Assembly: GCF_000242455.2 (NCBI RefSeq)
Contig: NC_019892.1
Location: 6,086,744-6,150,743 of the forward strand
Direction: 5' to 3'
DNA from: Singulisphaera acidiphila DSM 18658
GTDB lineage: Bacteria; Planctomycetota; Planctomycetia; Isosphaerales; Isosphaeraceae
DNA length: 64,000 nt
The notes beneath the pieces were generated by a model. It worked only from the letters and a program-made list of their open reading frames with translations. It searched no databases and was not told the origin of the DNA. Shown piece after piece: positions 8,742 to 18,145 of the stretch. A program made the translations under genes and the position numbers. Positions within the stretch are counted from its first letter, which is position 1. Each line of letters begins with the position of its first letter.

Positions 8742-9648
8742 TCACACGCTCAAGGGCCGGCCCGTAGACGTCCATTTGAATGGCTTCGCCAGTGTACGGT
8801 TAAAGTAGTCGATGAATGCCAGGATCTTTTCTCGAAGATCTTCTGCCGACGTGAAATTTTTACGCTTGATCACCCGTCGGACCAAGATACTGAACCAGAT
8901 CTCGATCTGATTCAGCCACGACGTATGCTTTGGCATGAACGCAAAGCGAATCCGGTGGCACTCGTCCATCAGGAGGGCCTTCCGGGTCGCCACCGACTTC
9001 AACACGCCGTATTTCCCTTTCTTGCCCAGGTCGGTTGCGATCGCGCACTCGGCGGCCACGTACCGCACCAATGACTCTGAGCAGTGCGTTGTCAGGTTAT
9101 CCGCTACGAAGATCCACCCCGCCTCCGGATCGGTCGCCCCCGTCCCAGCGATGTAGGTCGCGAAGTCCTCCTCCGTTCGCGTCGGCTGGACGGTCGGGGC
9201 AATCATCTGCCCCGTCGTCACCTCGAAGTTGCCGATCAGGCATTGCGTCCCGTGCCGCGTGAACTCGAACTCACGCCGCTCGCCCTGACCCGGCTTCATG
9301 CGATCGGTCGGGGCGATCCGCTCTAACGCCTGGATACCCGTCATCTCATCGACGCTGACGGTATGGATCGCTTCGGCGTTCCACCGTTGGGGGGCCGCCA
9401 GGTAGCAGGCACAGACCGCCTCGACATGCCGGGCGAAGGCCTCGGGGTCATCAGGCTTGGCATTGAGCCAGTAACGGCTGCGATGCGGTTGGAGTTCGGC
9501 TGATTGTTAAAAATCGCCCCACCTGGCGGGGTGAGATCGATTCGACGATCCCGCGTTTGTCCGCCTCATTGGCCAATCCAGGCGGACCTGAGCGGTCTGC
9601 TTCTCCGGAGCGATCCGGACCGGCGTGATGGTCGGAGGGGGCACTCAC
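8742..9648 (-). pseudogene. IS630-family transposase, frameshifted
   Basis: The downstream frame (8742 to about 9503) encodes a typical IS630 core: SAELQPHRSRYWLN, VSVDEMTGIQALERIAP, an FVADNLTTH catalytic motif and a C-terminal FMPKHTSWLNQIEIWFSIL stretch with the last acidic residue. The preceding helix-turn-helix part, GIVESISPRQVGRFL, lies in a different frame ending near 9507, where the continuing frame meets a stop. A single-base indel near 9505 therefore splits the gene. The extreme N-terminus is not recognisable. No terminal repeats were found. It is a dead transposase unless programmed frameshifting is used, for which I see no slippery motif. Confidence 0.78.
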
Positions 9649-10068
9649 ACTCGGATTCCAGCCGCCCGCAGCGCTCGCAGGTGGGAAGCCGATCGAAGGG
9701 GGGCCCAGCGAACAGACGTTGCATCTTGGGCGCCCCTGGACAATGTCAGCAGAGTGCTGGTGGCGATTTTAACAAGTCCGATCCGTGCCGTCCGCTGCTT
9801 TTGTTTACGCTGTGCATTTAAGATGTTTGGAATATTTTATCTGAATTGTCTTGGAACAAAAATAAACGGTGGGAGTTCTGATGAGATTGTCCGGACGTTG
9901 GCGAGATTGTTGTGCCTGAACCTTCCGGAGCGGGGAGGGGACCCTTCACTTCCGATCTTCAGATCGGCCAGACCAAAAAAATGTGGAATTCGCGGAAACT
10001 TCGGGATTGTTTTGCCGAGTTGCGTGCATAGTGCTTGAGAGACGAGCATCGACACGAGGGCCGGCGCG
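9649..10068. other. Gap upstream of the ECF sigma fusion gene
   Basis: This 420-bp stretch between the IS630 remnant and the sigma factor gene contains no supported coding sequence. The middle, about 9800-9890, is AT-rich and may hold the sigma gene's promoter, but I cannot assign elements. Confidence 0.3.
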
Positions 10069-11394
10069 ATGGAAGACAAGTGGTCGAATGCGTCCCTGCG
10101 CGAGTTCCAAAGCCTTTTTGGCGGTGGGGTGGTCTCCGGCCTGACTGATCGTCAGTTGCTGGAGCGGTTCGCTGAAAGGCGTGACGAGGTGGCGTTCGCA
10201 GGCTTGATCGACCGGCATGGATCGATGGTCTTGGGGGTCTGCCGTCGTGTCCTGAGTGATCCTGCCGACGCGGGAGACGCCTTTCAGGCCACTTTCCTTG
10301 TCTTGGTCCGCCGGGCGGCCTCGGTTCGGGTTGACGACTCACTTGGCCCTTGGCTCTACGGGGTTAGCATCCGCGTTGCCAAGCGGGCGCGCACCGTTGC
10401 GAATCGCAGGCGAAGGCGTGAGCGGACCAATATGGAGCTGCCCGAGCCTGCCACCCGAGGCGCCGACCCGGATGTCGAGATGCGTCTGCGGATTGATGAG
10501 GAACTACAGCGGCTGCCTGCGCGATATCGCTCGGCCATCCTTTTGTGCTATTTCGAGGGTCTCACCCACGAAGAGATCGCCCGGCGCTTGTCCTGCCCGG
10601 TCGGTACGGTCCGAAGCCGCCTCGCCCGCGGCCGTGACTTGCTTCGGTCACGTTTGGAGCGCCGGGGACTCGCCCCGGGGGCCCCGATACTCACTTCGGT
10701 GCTTGTTCCGGCATCGGGCTGGCCCGAGCTCTTGTCTACCACGACGGTTCAGGCCGCGACGCGACTCGTGGCAGGTCGGTCGCTGGCCGGGGTGGTCCCG
10801 GTCAGCGTCGAGATCTTAGTTGATGGAGTAATGAGGACCATGGTTATGACGAAGGTCGCAATCCTTACTTCGCTACTGGCGGGCACTCTGATCGGCATAG
10901 CGACGTATGCGAGCCAGGAGGTGGACTCTCGTCCGCCCGCGAGCCATCGACAAGTGACGCCAATCCCTCGGAAAGAGCCGATTCCGAAGCCGGCGGTCGC
11001 CGGCACCACCGTGCTGGCCTTGAACCTTGAATCGTCGAAGGACGACGCACAGGAGGATGCCTTCGAGGGATTCCCCGCGGTCGTGGTCAAGACAGTGCCT
11101 TCCACGGGCACGACTGATGTTGATCCCCGTTTGAAAGAGATCCAGGTGACATTCAGCAAGGAGATGATGAATAAAAGCTGGTCATGGGCTCAGCACTCGA
11201 AAAAGACGTTCCCTGAACTCGCGGGAGAGCCCAGCTATACAAAAGATGAGCGGACTTGCGTGTTGCCGGTGAAGCTCGTACCGAACAAAACGTACGCGAT
11301 CTGGCTCAACTCTCCGAAGTTCGGCAATTTCAAAGATGCTGAGGGGCGCTCCGCGGTGCCGTACCTGCTCGTCTTCCGTACCAAAGGGTCGTGA
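10069..11394 (+). CDS. ECF sigma factor fused to a membrane helix and Ig-like domain
   Basis: Residues about 25-100 are sigma region 2 (DRQLLERFAERRDEVAFAGL...DAFQATFLVL). Residues about 140-195 are region 4, with the helix-turn-helix LTHEEIARRLSCPVGTVRSR. After a linker, a hydrophobic helix (about 262-284) is followed by a Pro-rich stretch and a C-terminal domain (about 335-441) containing PSTGTTDVDPRLKEIQVTFS, a pattern of SbsA/Big_5 Ig-like domains. The sigma part would lie in the cytoplasm and the Ig-like part outside. Planctomycetes are known for ECF factors with long C-terminal extensions that may replace anti-sigma factors. GAGGG precedes the ATG. Target promoters are unknown. Confidence 0.87.
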   Translation: MEDKWSNASLREFQSLFGGGVVSGLTDRQLLERFAERRDEVAFAGLIDRHGSMVLGVCRRVLSDPADAGDAFQATFLVLVRRAASVRVDDSLGPWLYGVSIRVAKRARTVANRRRRRERTNMELPEPATRGADPDVEMRLRIDEELQRLPARYRSAILLCYFEGLTHEEIARRLSCPVGTVRSRLARGRDLLRSRLERRGLAPGAPILTSVLVPASGWPELLSTTTVQAATRLVAGRSLAGVVPVSVEILVDGVMRTMVMTKVAILTSLLAGTLIGIATYASQEVDSRPPASHRQVTPIPRKEPIPKPAVAGTTVLALNLESSKDDAQEDAFEGFPAVVVKTVPSTGTTDVDPRLKEIQVTFSKEMMNKSWSWAQHSKKTFPELAGEPSYTKDERTCVLPVKLVPNKTYAIWLNSPKFGNFKDAEGRSAVPYLLVFRTKGS

Positions 11395-11440
11395 CTCGAC
11401 CGACGACGAAGAGCAACGACGTCACAAGTTGATGCGCAAA

Positions 11441-11485
11441 AAAATGCGGGACATGGGTGTTTGATACGCCCATGTCCCGCACTCT
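11441..11485. terminator. Bidirectional hairpin between convergent genes
   Basis: TGCGGGACATGGG at 11445-11457 pairs perfectly with 11469-11481 around a short loop. It is preceded by AAAAAAA, which becomes a U tract on the minus strand. It lies between the converging sigma factor and glutamine synthetase genes, so it can stop transcription from both; the T run is weak on the plus strand. Confidence 0.75.
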
Positions 11486-11508
11486 ATTAGATGCACGATC
11501 GTGTGTGC

Positions 11509-13695
11509 TTACTTGATGAACAGCATTTCCTGATAGGTCGGCAGCGGCCAGAGGTCGTCGGGGACGAGTCCCTCAAGCTTATCGCCGGCGGCGCGGACGG
11601 CGTTCATCGCGGGGATGATCACGTCGAGGGAGTACTTGGCATGGGCCAGGCTATCGCCGCTCACGTGGGCTTCGACCGCTTTGGACAGGGTATGGGTCTT
11701 CGTCAGCAGGTCTTCGATCGTCGCTGAGACATCGTTGAGCAGGTCGGTCTGGGCCTTGGGAGCCGAGGCACCCGCAGCTTTCAGGTTGCCGATCGACTGG
11801 GCGAGCTCGCTCTGATACCGCAGGGCGGCGGGAAGGATCTGCCGATTCGCCATCTGAATCGTGATCTGCGACTCGATGTTGATCGTCTTCTTGTAGTTCT
11901 CGAGCAAGATCTCGTACCGCGAGTGAATCTCACGCTCCGAGAAGACGCCGTACTTGCCGAAGAGGGCGATCGACTTGGGGGTGATCAGGTCAGGGAGGCT
12001 ATCCACGGTGGTCTTGCGGTTGGGCAAGCCGCGGGATTCGGCCTCTTTGTGCCAGGCTTCGGTGTAGCCGTCACCGTTGAAGATGACGTGCTTGCTCTCG
12101 GCGATCAACTTGGGCAGGAGGGCCTGGATCTCGGTGTTGAGGTCCTTACCGGCGGCGACGGCCTTTTCCAGGTGGGTCGCGATCTCGTCGATGCTCTCGG
12201 CGGCGATCGTGTTGAGCACGACGTTCGGCCCGCCGATCGACTGGCTCGAGCCGACGGCGCGGAACTCGAACTTATTGCCGGTGAATGCGAACGGGCTGGT
12301 CCGGTTGCGGTCGCCGGCGTCGCGGGGCAGGGTCGGCAAGGTGGTCACGCCGACGGTCATGGTCCCGCCCGCCTTGGTGCTCTTGGCTCCCCCCTTTTCG
12401 ATCTGCTCGACGATGTCCTGGAGCTGGTCGCCGAGGAAGATCGAGATGATCGCAGGGGGTGCTTCGTTGGCTCCCAGGCGGTGGTCGTTGGACGCGGTGG
12501 CGATGGAGACCCGGAGGAGATCGCCGTGGCGGGCGACGGCCCGGATGACGGCGGCCAGGAAGAGGAGGAACTGGGCGTTCTCGTGCGGGGTGTCGCCCGG
12601 CTTGAGCAGGTTGTTCCCCTCGTCGTCGGCCATCGACCAGTTCAGGTGCTTGCCCGAGCCGTTGACGCCGGCGAACGGCTTCTCGTGGAGCAGCATTTGC
12701 AGGCCGTAGCGGCCGGCCACGCGCTTCAGGGTCTCCATGACCAGCATGTTGTGGTCGGTGGCGACGTTGGCGTTCTCGAACAAGGGGGCGATTTCATACT
12801 GCGCCGGGGCGACTTCGTTGTGCCGCGTCTTGACCGGCACGCCCAGCTTGTAGAGCTCCAGCTCCCCTTCGAGCATGCAGGCCAGGACTCGCTCGGGAAT
12901 GGCGCCGAAGTAGTGGTCTTCCATCTCCTGCCCCTTGGGGGGCTTGGCACCGAAGAGGGAGCGGCCGGCGTTCATCAGGTCGGGCCGGGCGTAGTAGAAG
13001 TTCTGATCGATGAGGAAGTATTCCTGCTCGGGTCCGCAGGTGGTGTGGACCCGGGAGGCGTTGCTGCCGAACAGCTTGAGGATGCGGAGCGCCTGCTTCG
13101 ACAGGGCTTCCATCGAGCGGAGCAGGGGGGTCTTCTTGTCGAGCGCCTCGCCGGTCCACGAGCAGAACGCGGTCGGGATGCAGAGGGTGGTGCCGTTGGG
13201 GTTCTCGAGGATGAAGGCGGGGCTGGTCGCGTCCCAGGCGGTGTAGCCGCGGGCCTCGAACGTGGCGCGGATGCCGCCGGAGGGGAAGCTGGACGCGTCG
13301 GGCTCGCCCCGGACCAGCTCGCTGCCGCTGAACTCGGCGATCGCGCTGCCGTTATCCGTCGGGGAGAGGAACGAGTCGTGCTTCTCGGCCGTCAGGCCGG
13401 TCATCGGCTGGAACCAGTGGGTGTAGTGGGTCGCCCCCTTCTCGATGGCCCACTCCTTCATCACGGTCGCCACGACGTCGGCGATGCCGGAGTCGAGCGG
13501 AGCGCCCTTCTTGATCGTGTTCTTGATCGCTTTGAAGACGTGTTCCGGTAGGCGGGCTCGCATCACCTCTTCGGAGAAGACGTTCGTACCGAAGAGTTGG
13601 CGAACGGGGGTCTCTTTGAAGTTGATGCGTGTGCCGTTCGACTGCCAGCCGGTAACGGCCGCGATAGCGCTCTCACGTGCGGAAGAATGATCCAT
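11509..13695 (-). CDS. glnN: Type III glutamine synthetase
   Basis: This 728-residue protein has the length and sequence of GSIII, the long dodecameric form of glutamine synthetase, which makes glutamine from glutamate, ammonia and ATP in the cytoplasm. Recognisable parts are the N-terminal RLPEHVFKAIKNTIKKG, THYTHWFQPMTG, the TCGPEQEYFLID catalytic strand, TRHNEVAPAQYEIAP, and VNGSGKHLNWSM of the ATP/glutamate site. GGAG stands 8 bases before the ATG. It is monocistronic, convergent with the sigma fusion gene and ends at a shared terminator. No PII or ammonium transporter gene is in the window. The enzyme is the likely main route of ammonia assimilation, or a backup to GSI. Confidence 0.96.
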   Translation of the reverse strand: MDHSSARESAIAAVTGWQSNGTRINFKETPVRQLFGTNVFSEEVMRARLPEHVFKAIKNTIKKGAPLDSGIADVVATVMKEWAIEKGATHYTHWFQPMTGLTAEKHDSFLSPTDNGSAIAEFSGSELVRGEPDASSFPSGGIRATFEARGYTAWDATSPAFILENPNGTTLCIPTAFCSWTGEALDKKTPLLRSMEALSKQALRILKLFGSNASRVHTTCGPEQEYFLIDQNFYYARPDLMNAGRSLFGAKPPKGQEMEDHYFGAIPERVLACMLEGELELYKLGVPVKTRHNEVAPAQYEIAPLFENANVATDHNMLVMETLKRVAGRYGLQMLLHEKPFAGVNGSGKHLNWSMADDEGNNLLKPGDTPHENAQFLLFLAAVIRAVARHGDLLRVSIATASNDHRLGANEAPPAIISIFLGDQLQDIVEQIEKGGAKSTKAGGTMTVGVTTLPTLPRDAGDRNRTSPFAFTGNKFEFRAVGSSQSIGGPNVVLNTIAAESIDEIATHLEKAVAAGKDLNTEIQALLPKLIAESKHVIFNGDGYTEAWHKEAESRGLPNRKTTVDSLPDLITPKSIALFGKYGVFSEREIHSRYEILLENYKKTINIESQITIQMANRQILPAALRYQSELAQSIGNLKAAGASAPKAQTDLLNDVSATIEDLLTKTHTLSKAVEAHVSGDSLAHAKYSLDVIIPAMNAVRAAGDKLEGLVPDDLWPLPTYQEMLFIK

Positions 13696-14241
13696 GGGAA
13701 AGCTCCAACGAAAATGATGACAGGGGCGTGATGCGCTGAACCCAAACCTCGGCCGGCTGGTTGTTGCCGCTCGAAGCTATAGAGGGAAGGCGCGGGGCCA
13801 AGTCCTCGAGGGCCGTGGAAACGGATCGGGGGCCGTGCCTGCGCACGGGACGCGGAGCCTGGGAGCACCTAGTCCGAGGGGAAAGCCGACTCCTCGGGTC
13901 CGCTGCCCTCCCTTATTCAACGCACTCGGCCGTCCCCTCCTTGGAACGGTGGTCGATCGCGTGGACTCGGTGGCAGACGGCTGGGAATTCGGCTTGCGGG
14001 TCGGCTGTCAACTCGAACTCGGGGACGAGCCACTTCCGTAATGGAAGTCGACCGATTTCCGAGGCTCAAGGCTGGAGCCGTTCACCGCCTCAGCGGGAGA
14101 GAACGCCGGTCCTGCATTTCGGTCAGAAACCGCCCCGTCCTTGAGAAAAGGCCGGAACGATTTCGCTATCCCATTCTCGCTTGCGGTGTGAATTATAGCG
14201 GGGCCATTGGCGCGACGCCAGACCCCGCTTGAAGCGTCATT
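13696..14241. other. Long gap upstream of glnN
   Basis: This 546-bp stretch lies between two minus-strand genes. Short frames exist on both strands but none shows a known motif or a good start site. It should contain the glnN promoter and leader. I could not identify a nitrogen-control site or riboswitch by eye. Confidence 0.3.
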
Positions 14242-14799
14242 TCACTTCTTGAGTTTGGCGACGACTTCCTTGGAATTCGTCTTCACTTCTTCGCTACACC
14301 CCTTGCAGCAGATCAGGAAGCTTGTCCCCTCGGCGCTGACCTTCAGGGGGGCGCCCATCGAACCCAGGTTCTCGCCGCTGACCGGGCAGACAATCTGCTT
14401 CAACGCGAGCTCTTTGTCCGCAGGCGAGAGCGAGGCGAGCTCGGCGATCTCGTCCTCACTCAGGGTCGTCTTACTGGCTTCTTCGTCCTTCTTTGGCTCT
14501 TCCTTCGGGTCGGCGGCGGCAGGGGGAGTCAAGGCCGGCGGGTCGAGCTTCAAATCACCTGCGTCCTTCGGGGCCTCGACCTTCGGCGCCTCGGTCTCCT
14601 TGGGGAGCTCGGCCGGGGGCATCGACTCCGTCGGTTTTTCCACGGCCGGTTCCACCGTCGGCGTCGGTGCGGGCGTACCGGAGTCGGAGGTGGTCGGGGG
14701 GGGCGGCGGTGGGTTATCTCCGGCCGGTTCTTCCTGAGTGCAGCCGACGAAGGCGGTCAGAAGTAACGCCGCCCACCAGGCTTTTCGAATGGCGATCAT
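14242..14799 (-). CDS. Pro-rich lipoprotein with Cys metal-site domain
   Basis: The 185-residue protein has a signal peptide ending in AFVGC, a lipobox with Cys20 as the lipidation site. A long Pro/Glu/Lys-rich disordered spacer (about residues 25-110) follows. The C-terminal domain has CPVSGENLGSMG (C138), then FLICCKGC (C164, C165 and C168). This arrangement resembles the YHS/TRASH-type metal-binding modules found on many planctomycete lipoproteins, so binding of copper or another soft metal is a reasonable inference. It would be tethered to a membrane facing the periplasm. No metal transporter gene is adjacent. Confidence 0.75.
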   Translation of the reverse strand: MIAIRKAWWAALLLTAFVGCTQEEPAGDNPPPPPPTTSDSGTPAPTPTVEPAVEKPTESMPPAELPKETEAPKVEAPKDAGDLKLDPPALTPPAAADPKEEPKKDEEASKTTLSEDEIAELASLSPADKELALKQIVCPVSGENLGSMGAPLKVSAEGTSFLICCKGCSEEVKTNSKEVVAKLKK

Positions 14800-15040
14800 G
14801 AAGGTTGTCTCATCTCATTAAAGGGGTAAGCGTGGACGTTCTCCCCAACGACCGAACACGTCCGCCCGTCGGGACCCATTCGCATTGTAAGCACGATCCG
14901 CACGACCCGCCAAGGTCTCGGCGGCCGTCGATCGAATCCCGAACCGTTTCAGGACGATGCCCAGAGAGCGGCCGATCCCTGGCCTGCGCTCCCTCCGATC
15001 GACCCGCGAAAGCACATTGCAGGTCGATCACCTGGCCGAA

Positions 15041-16090
15041 TCAGGCCAACTCGTTCAAGTCGTGGTCCACGGGCGCTTCGCGTGGGATTCCCTTGTAGAG
15101 TCGGCGATTGTCCAGGGCGTAGACCTTGTCGGTAAACTCCCCTTCATTGGTGGAGTTGAGCCGTTGCCGGGCCGCAATGTTCATCTTCGCATCGAGATCG
15201 TCCACGTACGAAACCAGGAGCGCCTCGAGCGTTTGCGGAACGATCGGCGCTCCGAAGTCGCGTTTGCCATGATGCGCGAGGATGGCATGCTCCAGGAGGA
15301 GCAACGTTTCCTCAGGGAACCCTTCAATCTTCCGCGCGGTCTCGCGGACAAGGTCCCGGCCCATCAGGACGTGGCCGATCAGGCAGCCTTCCTTCGTGTA
15401 CTTCGTCTCGACCGGGTGGTATTCGAGCTCCCGGAGCTTGCCGATGTCGTGGAGAATGGTCGAAGCCACGATCAGCCCTTTGTTCAAAGGGGGGTTGAGC
15501 TGCTCGTAGTAGTTGCCGTAGTGGTCGGCCAGGAAGGAGGCCACTCGCGTCATGCTCCAGACGTGTTCGAGAAGCCCGGCGGTATAGCTGTGGTGGAAAC
15601 TCTGCGCAGCGGGCATCTTCTTGAAGAGGTCGCCGTGCTCGCTCAGAATCTCCTCGACGAGCCGCTTCAAATAGGGATCGTCGATGCATCGCTCGATCTT
15701 GTCGTGGATCGAGGCCAGCAGGGTCTCGGGGTCGTAGTCGGTGCTCTCGACCAGGTCGTAGAAGTCATAGCCGTCGGCCGCGTCGTCGTCGGTCGCAGGT
15801 CGGATCTCGATGATGTCGAGTTGGAGCCCGTACTTGACCTTCCAGTCGCCCCGAACCCGCAACCGATAGGCGATCCCGTCTGCCCAGGCCTCCGCCTGGA
15901 TTCTGAGCGCATTGTCGGACCAGAGAGGCGCTACGGCCGTCGATCGCTTATCGCGAAAGTGGCACTTCATGAACGGGTTGCCGTGCTTGTCGACTCCCCG
16001 ATCCTTCTTGATCAAGGCGGCGAAGCAGGTCGCCTCCTGGCCATGAGCCAAATCCGAAAGCCTGACCACCGCGGTGTCTGTGCCGGCCAT
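15041..16090 (-). CDS. YhaM-like HD-domain 3'-5' exoribonuclease
   Basis: The 349-residue protein has an N-terminal OB-fold-like part (about residues 5-100; VVRLSDLAHGQEATCFAALI and a KYGLQLDIIEIRP strand) and a C-terminal HD phosphohydrolase domain with HHSYTAGLLEHVW, ILHDIGK and LEHAILAHHGK. This order is that of YhaM/CbfI, exonucleases that trim RNA or DNA from the 3' end. All expected metal-binding His and Asp motifs are present. I prefer the ATG at 16090, which has AAAGGGG upstream, over the in-frame ATG at 16153; the shorter form begins directly before the OB strand. The gene is alone, divergent from the oxidoreductase at 16358. Confidence 0.85.
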   Translation of the reverse strand: MAGTDTAVVRLSDLAHGQEATCFAALIKKDRGVDKHGNPFMKCHFRDKRSTAVAPLWSDNALRIQAEAWADGIAYRLRVRGDWKVKYGLQLDIIEIRPATDDDAADGYDFYDLVESTDYDPETLLASIHDKIERCIDDPYLKRLVEEILSEHGDLFKKMPAAQSFHHSYTAGLLEHVWSMTRVASFLADHYGNYYEQLNPPLNKGLIVASTILHDIGKLRELEYHPVETKYTKEGCLIGHVLMGRDLVRETARKIEGFPEETLLLLEHAILAHHGKRDFGAPIVPQTLEALLVSYVDDLDAKMNIAARQRLNSTNEGEFTDKVYALDNRRLYKGIPREAPVDHDLNELA

Positions 16091-16357
16091 GGGCCGCTGC
16101 CCCTTTCCGCGAACACGTTGATCTGGTTCGCGTTGCGACTCGATCAGTTTCACTTTGTCGTATCGTCACGGCAGAGGCCTGACCTTGAACTCAACAGATG
16201 ACACCTAGGGTTCAAGATAATAGGATGTTCGCCTGTTCCCTACAATGGTGTCCAAAAGTTCACATTGGAAAACGAAGGACGCGCTACGGGCATCATGGTC
16301 CAATATACTTGACGGATTTCTGCGGGGACGGATTCTCAGAGCGAGAGGGCCTGTGTG

Positions 16358-17962
16358 ATGGCGTTTCGAGAGGGAATCAGGACGGACGCAACGCTCGGAA
16401 TCGTCGGACTCCCCGCCCCCGTGGCGGAGCTCGCCGCACGATCATGGGATGCGATTGTCGTGGGTGCGGGGCATAACGGCCTGACTTGCGCGGCTTACCT
16501 GGCGCGGGCCGGCAAGCGTGTGCTCGTGCTCGAGGCGAGGAAACGGGTTGGGGGGGCCTGCACGATTGAAGCGGTCTGGCCCGGCTACCGGATCTCGCCG
16601 TGCGCCTACCTGGCGGGTTTGCTCCACCCGCTCGTGATCGAGGAGCTGGATCTCCCGGGGCATGGTTTCGAGTGGATCCCGGCCACGGCGGGAATGTTCG
16701 TGCCGTTCGACGATGGCCAGAGCATCCAACTCTGGGATGACGAGGGGTGTTGTGATGCAGAGATCCGCCGCCTCGCCCCTCGGGACCTCGCCGGCTGGCA
16801 CGCTATGGGGGATGTGAAGCGCCGGCTCCGCGATGCGATCCGGCCCTCAGGGGCGCGAGACCTCTGGATCGGCCGCGCTCCCAGCCTTGATGAGATCGAG
16901 GCGCGGCTCGACGGTGATGAGGAGGCGCGGAAGCTGCTCTTCGAGTGGTCGATGGTCGAATTCGTCGAACGTTACCTGAGCGACGAACGGCTCCAGTCGG
17001 CGATGCTTGGGCAAGGGGTGATCGGCACTAACGCCAGCCCGCACGACGCGGGGACCGCCTCGATTCACTTTCACCACGTCTCGGGCCGAATGGGAGGGGG
17101 GGCCGGCCTCTGGGGTTATGTGAAAGGGGGGATGGGGACGATCTCATTCCTGCTCTGTGACATCGCACGCGAGGCCGGGGCCGTGGTTGCGGCGGGCCTA
17201 CCCGTCGCCCGGATTGTGCCCGGACGTGGGGTCGAGCTCGAAGGGGGTGAGCGGATCGATGCCCCTTGCGTTGTGTCGAACGCTGACCCTCGGGCCACGC
17301 TCCGGATGCTTGGCGATCAGGCCGACCCTGCCTGGCAGGCCCGCGTCGAGGCGATCCCGATCGTCGGTTGCACGGTCAAGCTGAATGTCGCCTTGCGCGA
17401 GCTGCCAAGCTTTCGGGCCCGCCCAGGGACGAGACAGCCGCATCACCTTGGCCAGGTGAATACCCCCTTGTCCAAGACGGAGTGGCGGCTCGCCCACCAG
17501 GCCGCCCGTGAAGGGAGGCTCCCCGAGCGACTCTGGACCGAACTCTACTTTCAGACCGCCCACGACGCGAGCGTTGCTCCGGAAGGGGTTCAGACGATGA
17601 GCGTCTTTGCGCAGTACGTCCCCTATTCCTTTGCCGAAGGAAGCTGGGAGACCCGCCGCGACGAAGTCGGTGCGCTCGCCTTGGGGTCGATCGCCCGCTA
17701 CTGCGAGAATCTGCCCGAAGCGGTGTTGGCGATGGAGGTGCTCGGCCCTCCCGACATCGAAGCGGCCGTGGGGCTGACCGGCGGCCACATCTTTCAAGGG
17801 GAGTGCTTGCCTCCTTATATGTGGAGTCATCGCCTCGAGTCGCGCACGCCGATGCCTGGCCTCTTCCTGTGTGGTGCCTGTACGCATCCCGGCGGTAGTG
17901 TGATCGCAATCAACGGGCGAAACGCCGCGATGGAAATTCTGGGCGCTCATCAGGCTCGCTGA
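16358..17962 (+). CDS. Phytoene-dehydrogenase-like FAD oxidoreductase
   Basis: The 534-residue protein carries a dinucleotide-binding motif, VVGAGHNGLTCAAYLARAG (about residues 33-51), then EARKRVGGACTIE, as in phytoene desaturase and PYROXD2-type enzymes. The C-terminal end has the second FAD motif, GLFLCGACTHPGGSVI. It should bind FAD and oxidise or isomerise a hydrophobic substrate. Without crt genes next to it the substrate cannot be named, so carotenoid metabolism is only one option. The ATG at 16358 (GAGAGGG upstream) was taken over the GTG immediately before it. It is monocistronic. Confidence 0.88.
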   Translation: MAFREGIRTDATLGIVGLPAPVAELAARSWDAIVVGAGHNGLTCAAYLARAGKRVLVLEARKRVGGACTIEAVWPGYRISPCAYLAGLLHPLVIEELDLPGHGFEWIPATAGMFVPFDDGQSIQLWDDEGCCDAEIRRLAPRDLAGWHAMGDVKRRLRDAIRPSGARDLWIGRAPSLDEIEARLDGDEEARKLLFEWSMVEFVERYLSDERLQSAMLGQGVIGTNASPHDAGTASIHFHHVSGRMGGGAGLWGYVKGGMGTISFLLCDIAREAGAVVAAGLPVARIVPGRGVELEGGERIDAPCVVSNADPRATLRMLGDQADPAWQARVEAIPIVGCTVKLNVALRELPSFRARPGTRQPHHLGQVNTPLSKTEWRLAHQAAREGRLPERLWTELYFQTAHDASVAPEGVQTMSVFAQYVPYSFAEGSWETRRDEVGALALGSIARYCENLPEAVLAMEVLGPPDIEAAVGLTGGHIFQGECLPPYMWSHRLESRTPMPGLFLCGACTHPGGSVIAINGRNAAMEILGAHQAR

Positions 17963-18145
17963 AATGGGCCCGGACTTTACAGGGGCCTTTGAATTCTTGC
18001 CGCCCGATCGCTACCCACGACCTCCCGATCAATTCAAGCTATCGAAGAATCGTGGCATTCCTTTTGCTGAATGTCTTCCCCTTGGATACGTGGCGAACGC
18101 CACGATTTGATCGCGACCACGGCCAAAGATTAGGGGAGAACGACG

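Noticed and set aside
11923..13551. 542-codon plus-strand open frame opposite glnN
   Set aside because: It is antisense to a clear type III glutamine synthetase; its product is a repetitive Val/Gly/Asp/Glu composition typical of shadow frames.
14957..16201. 414-codon plus-strand open frame opposite the YhaM-like gene
   Set aside because: The minus-strand gene has HD and OB motifs; the plus frame has none and only mirrors it.
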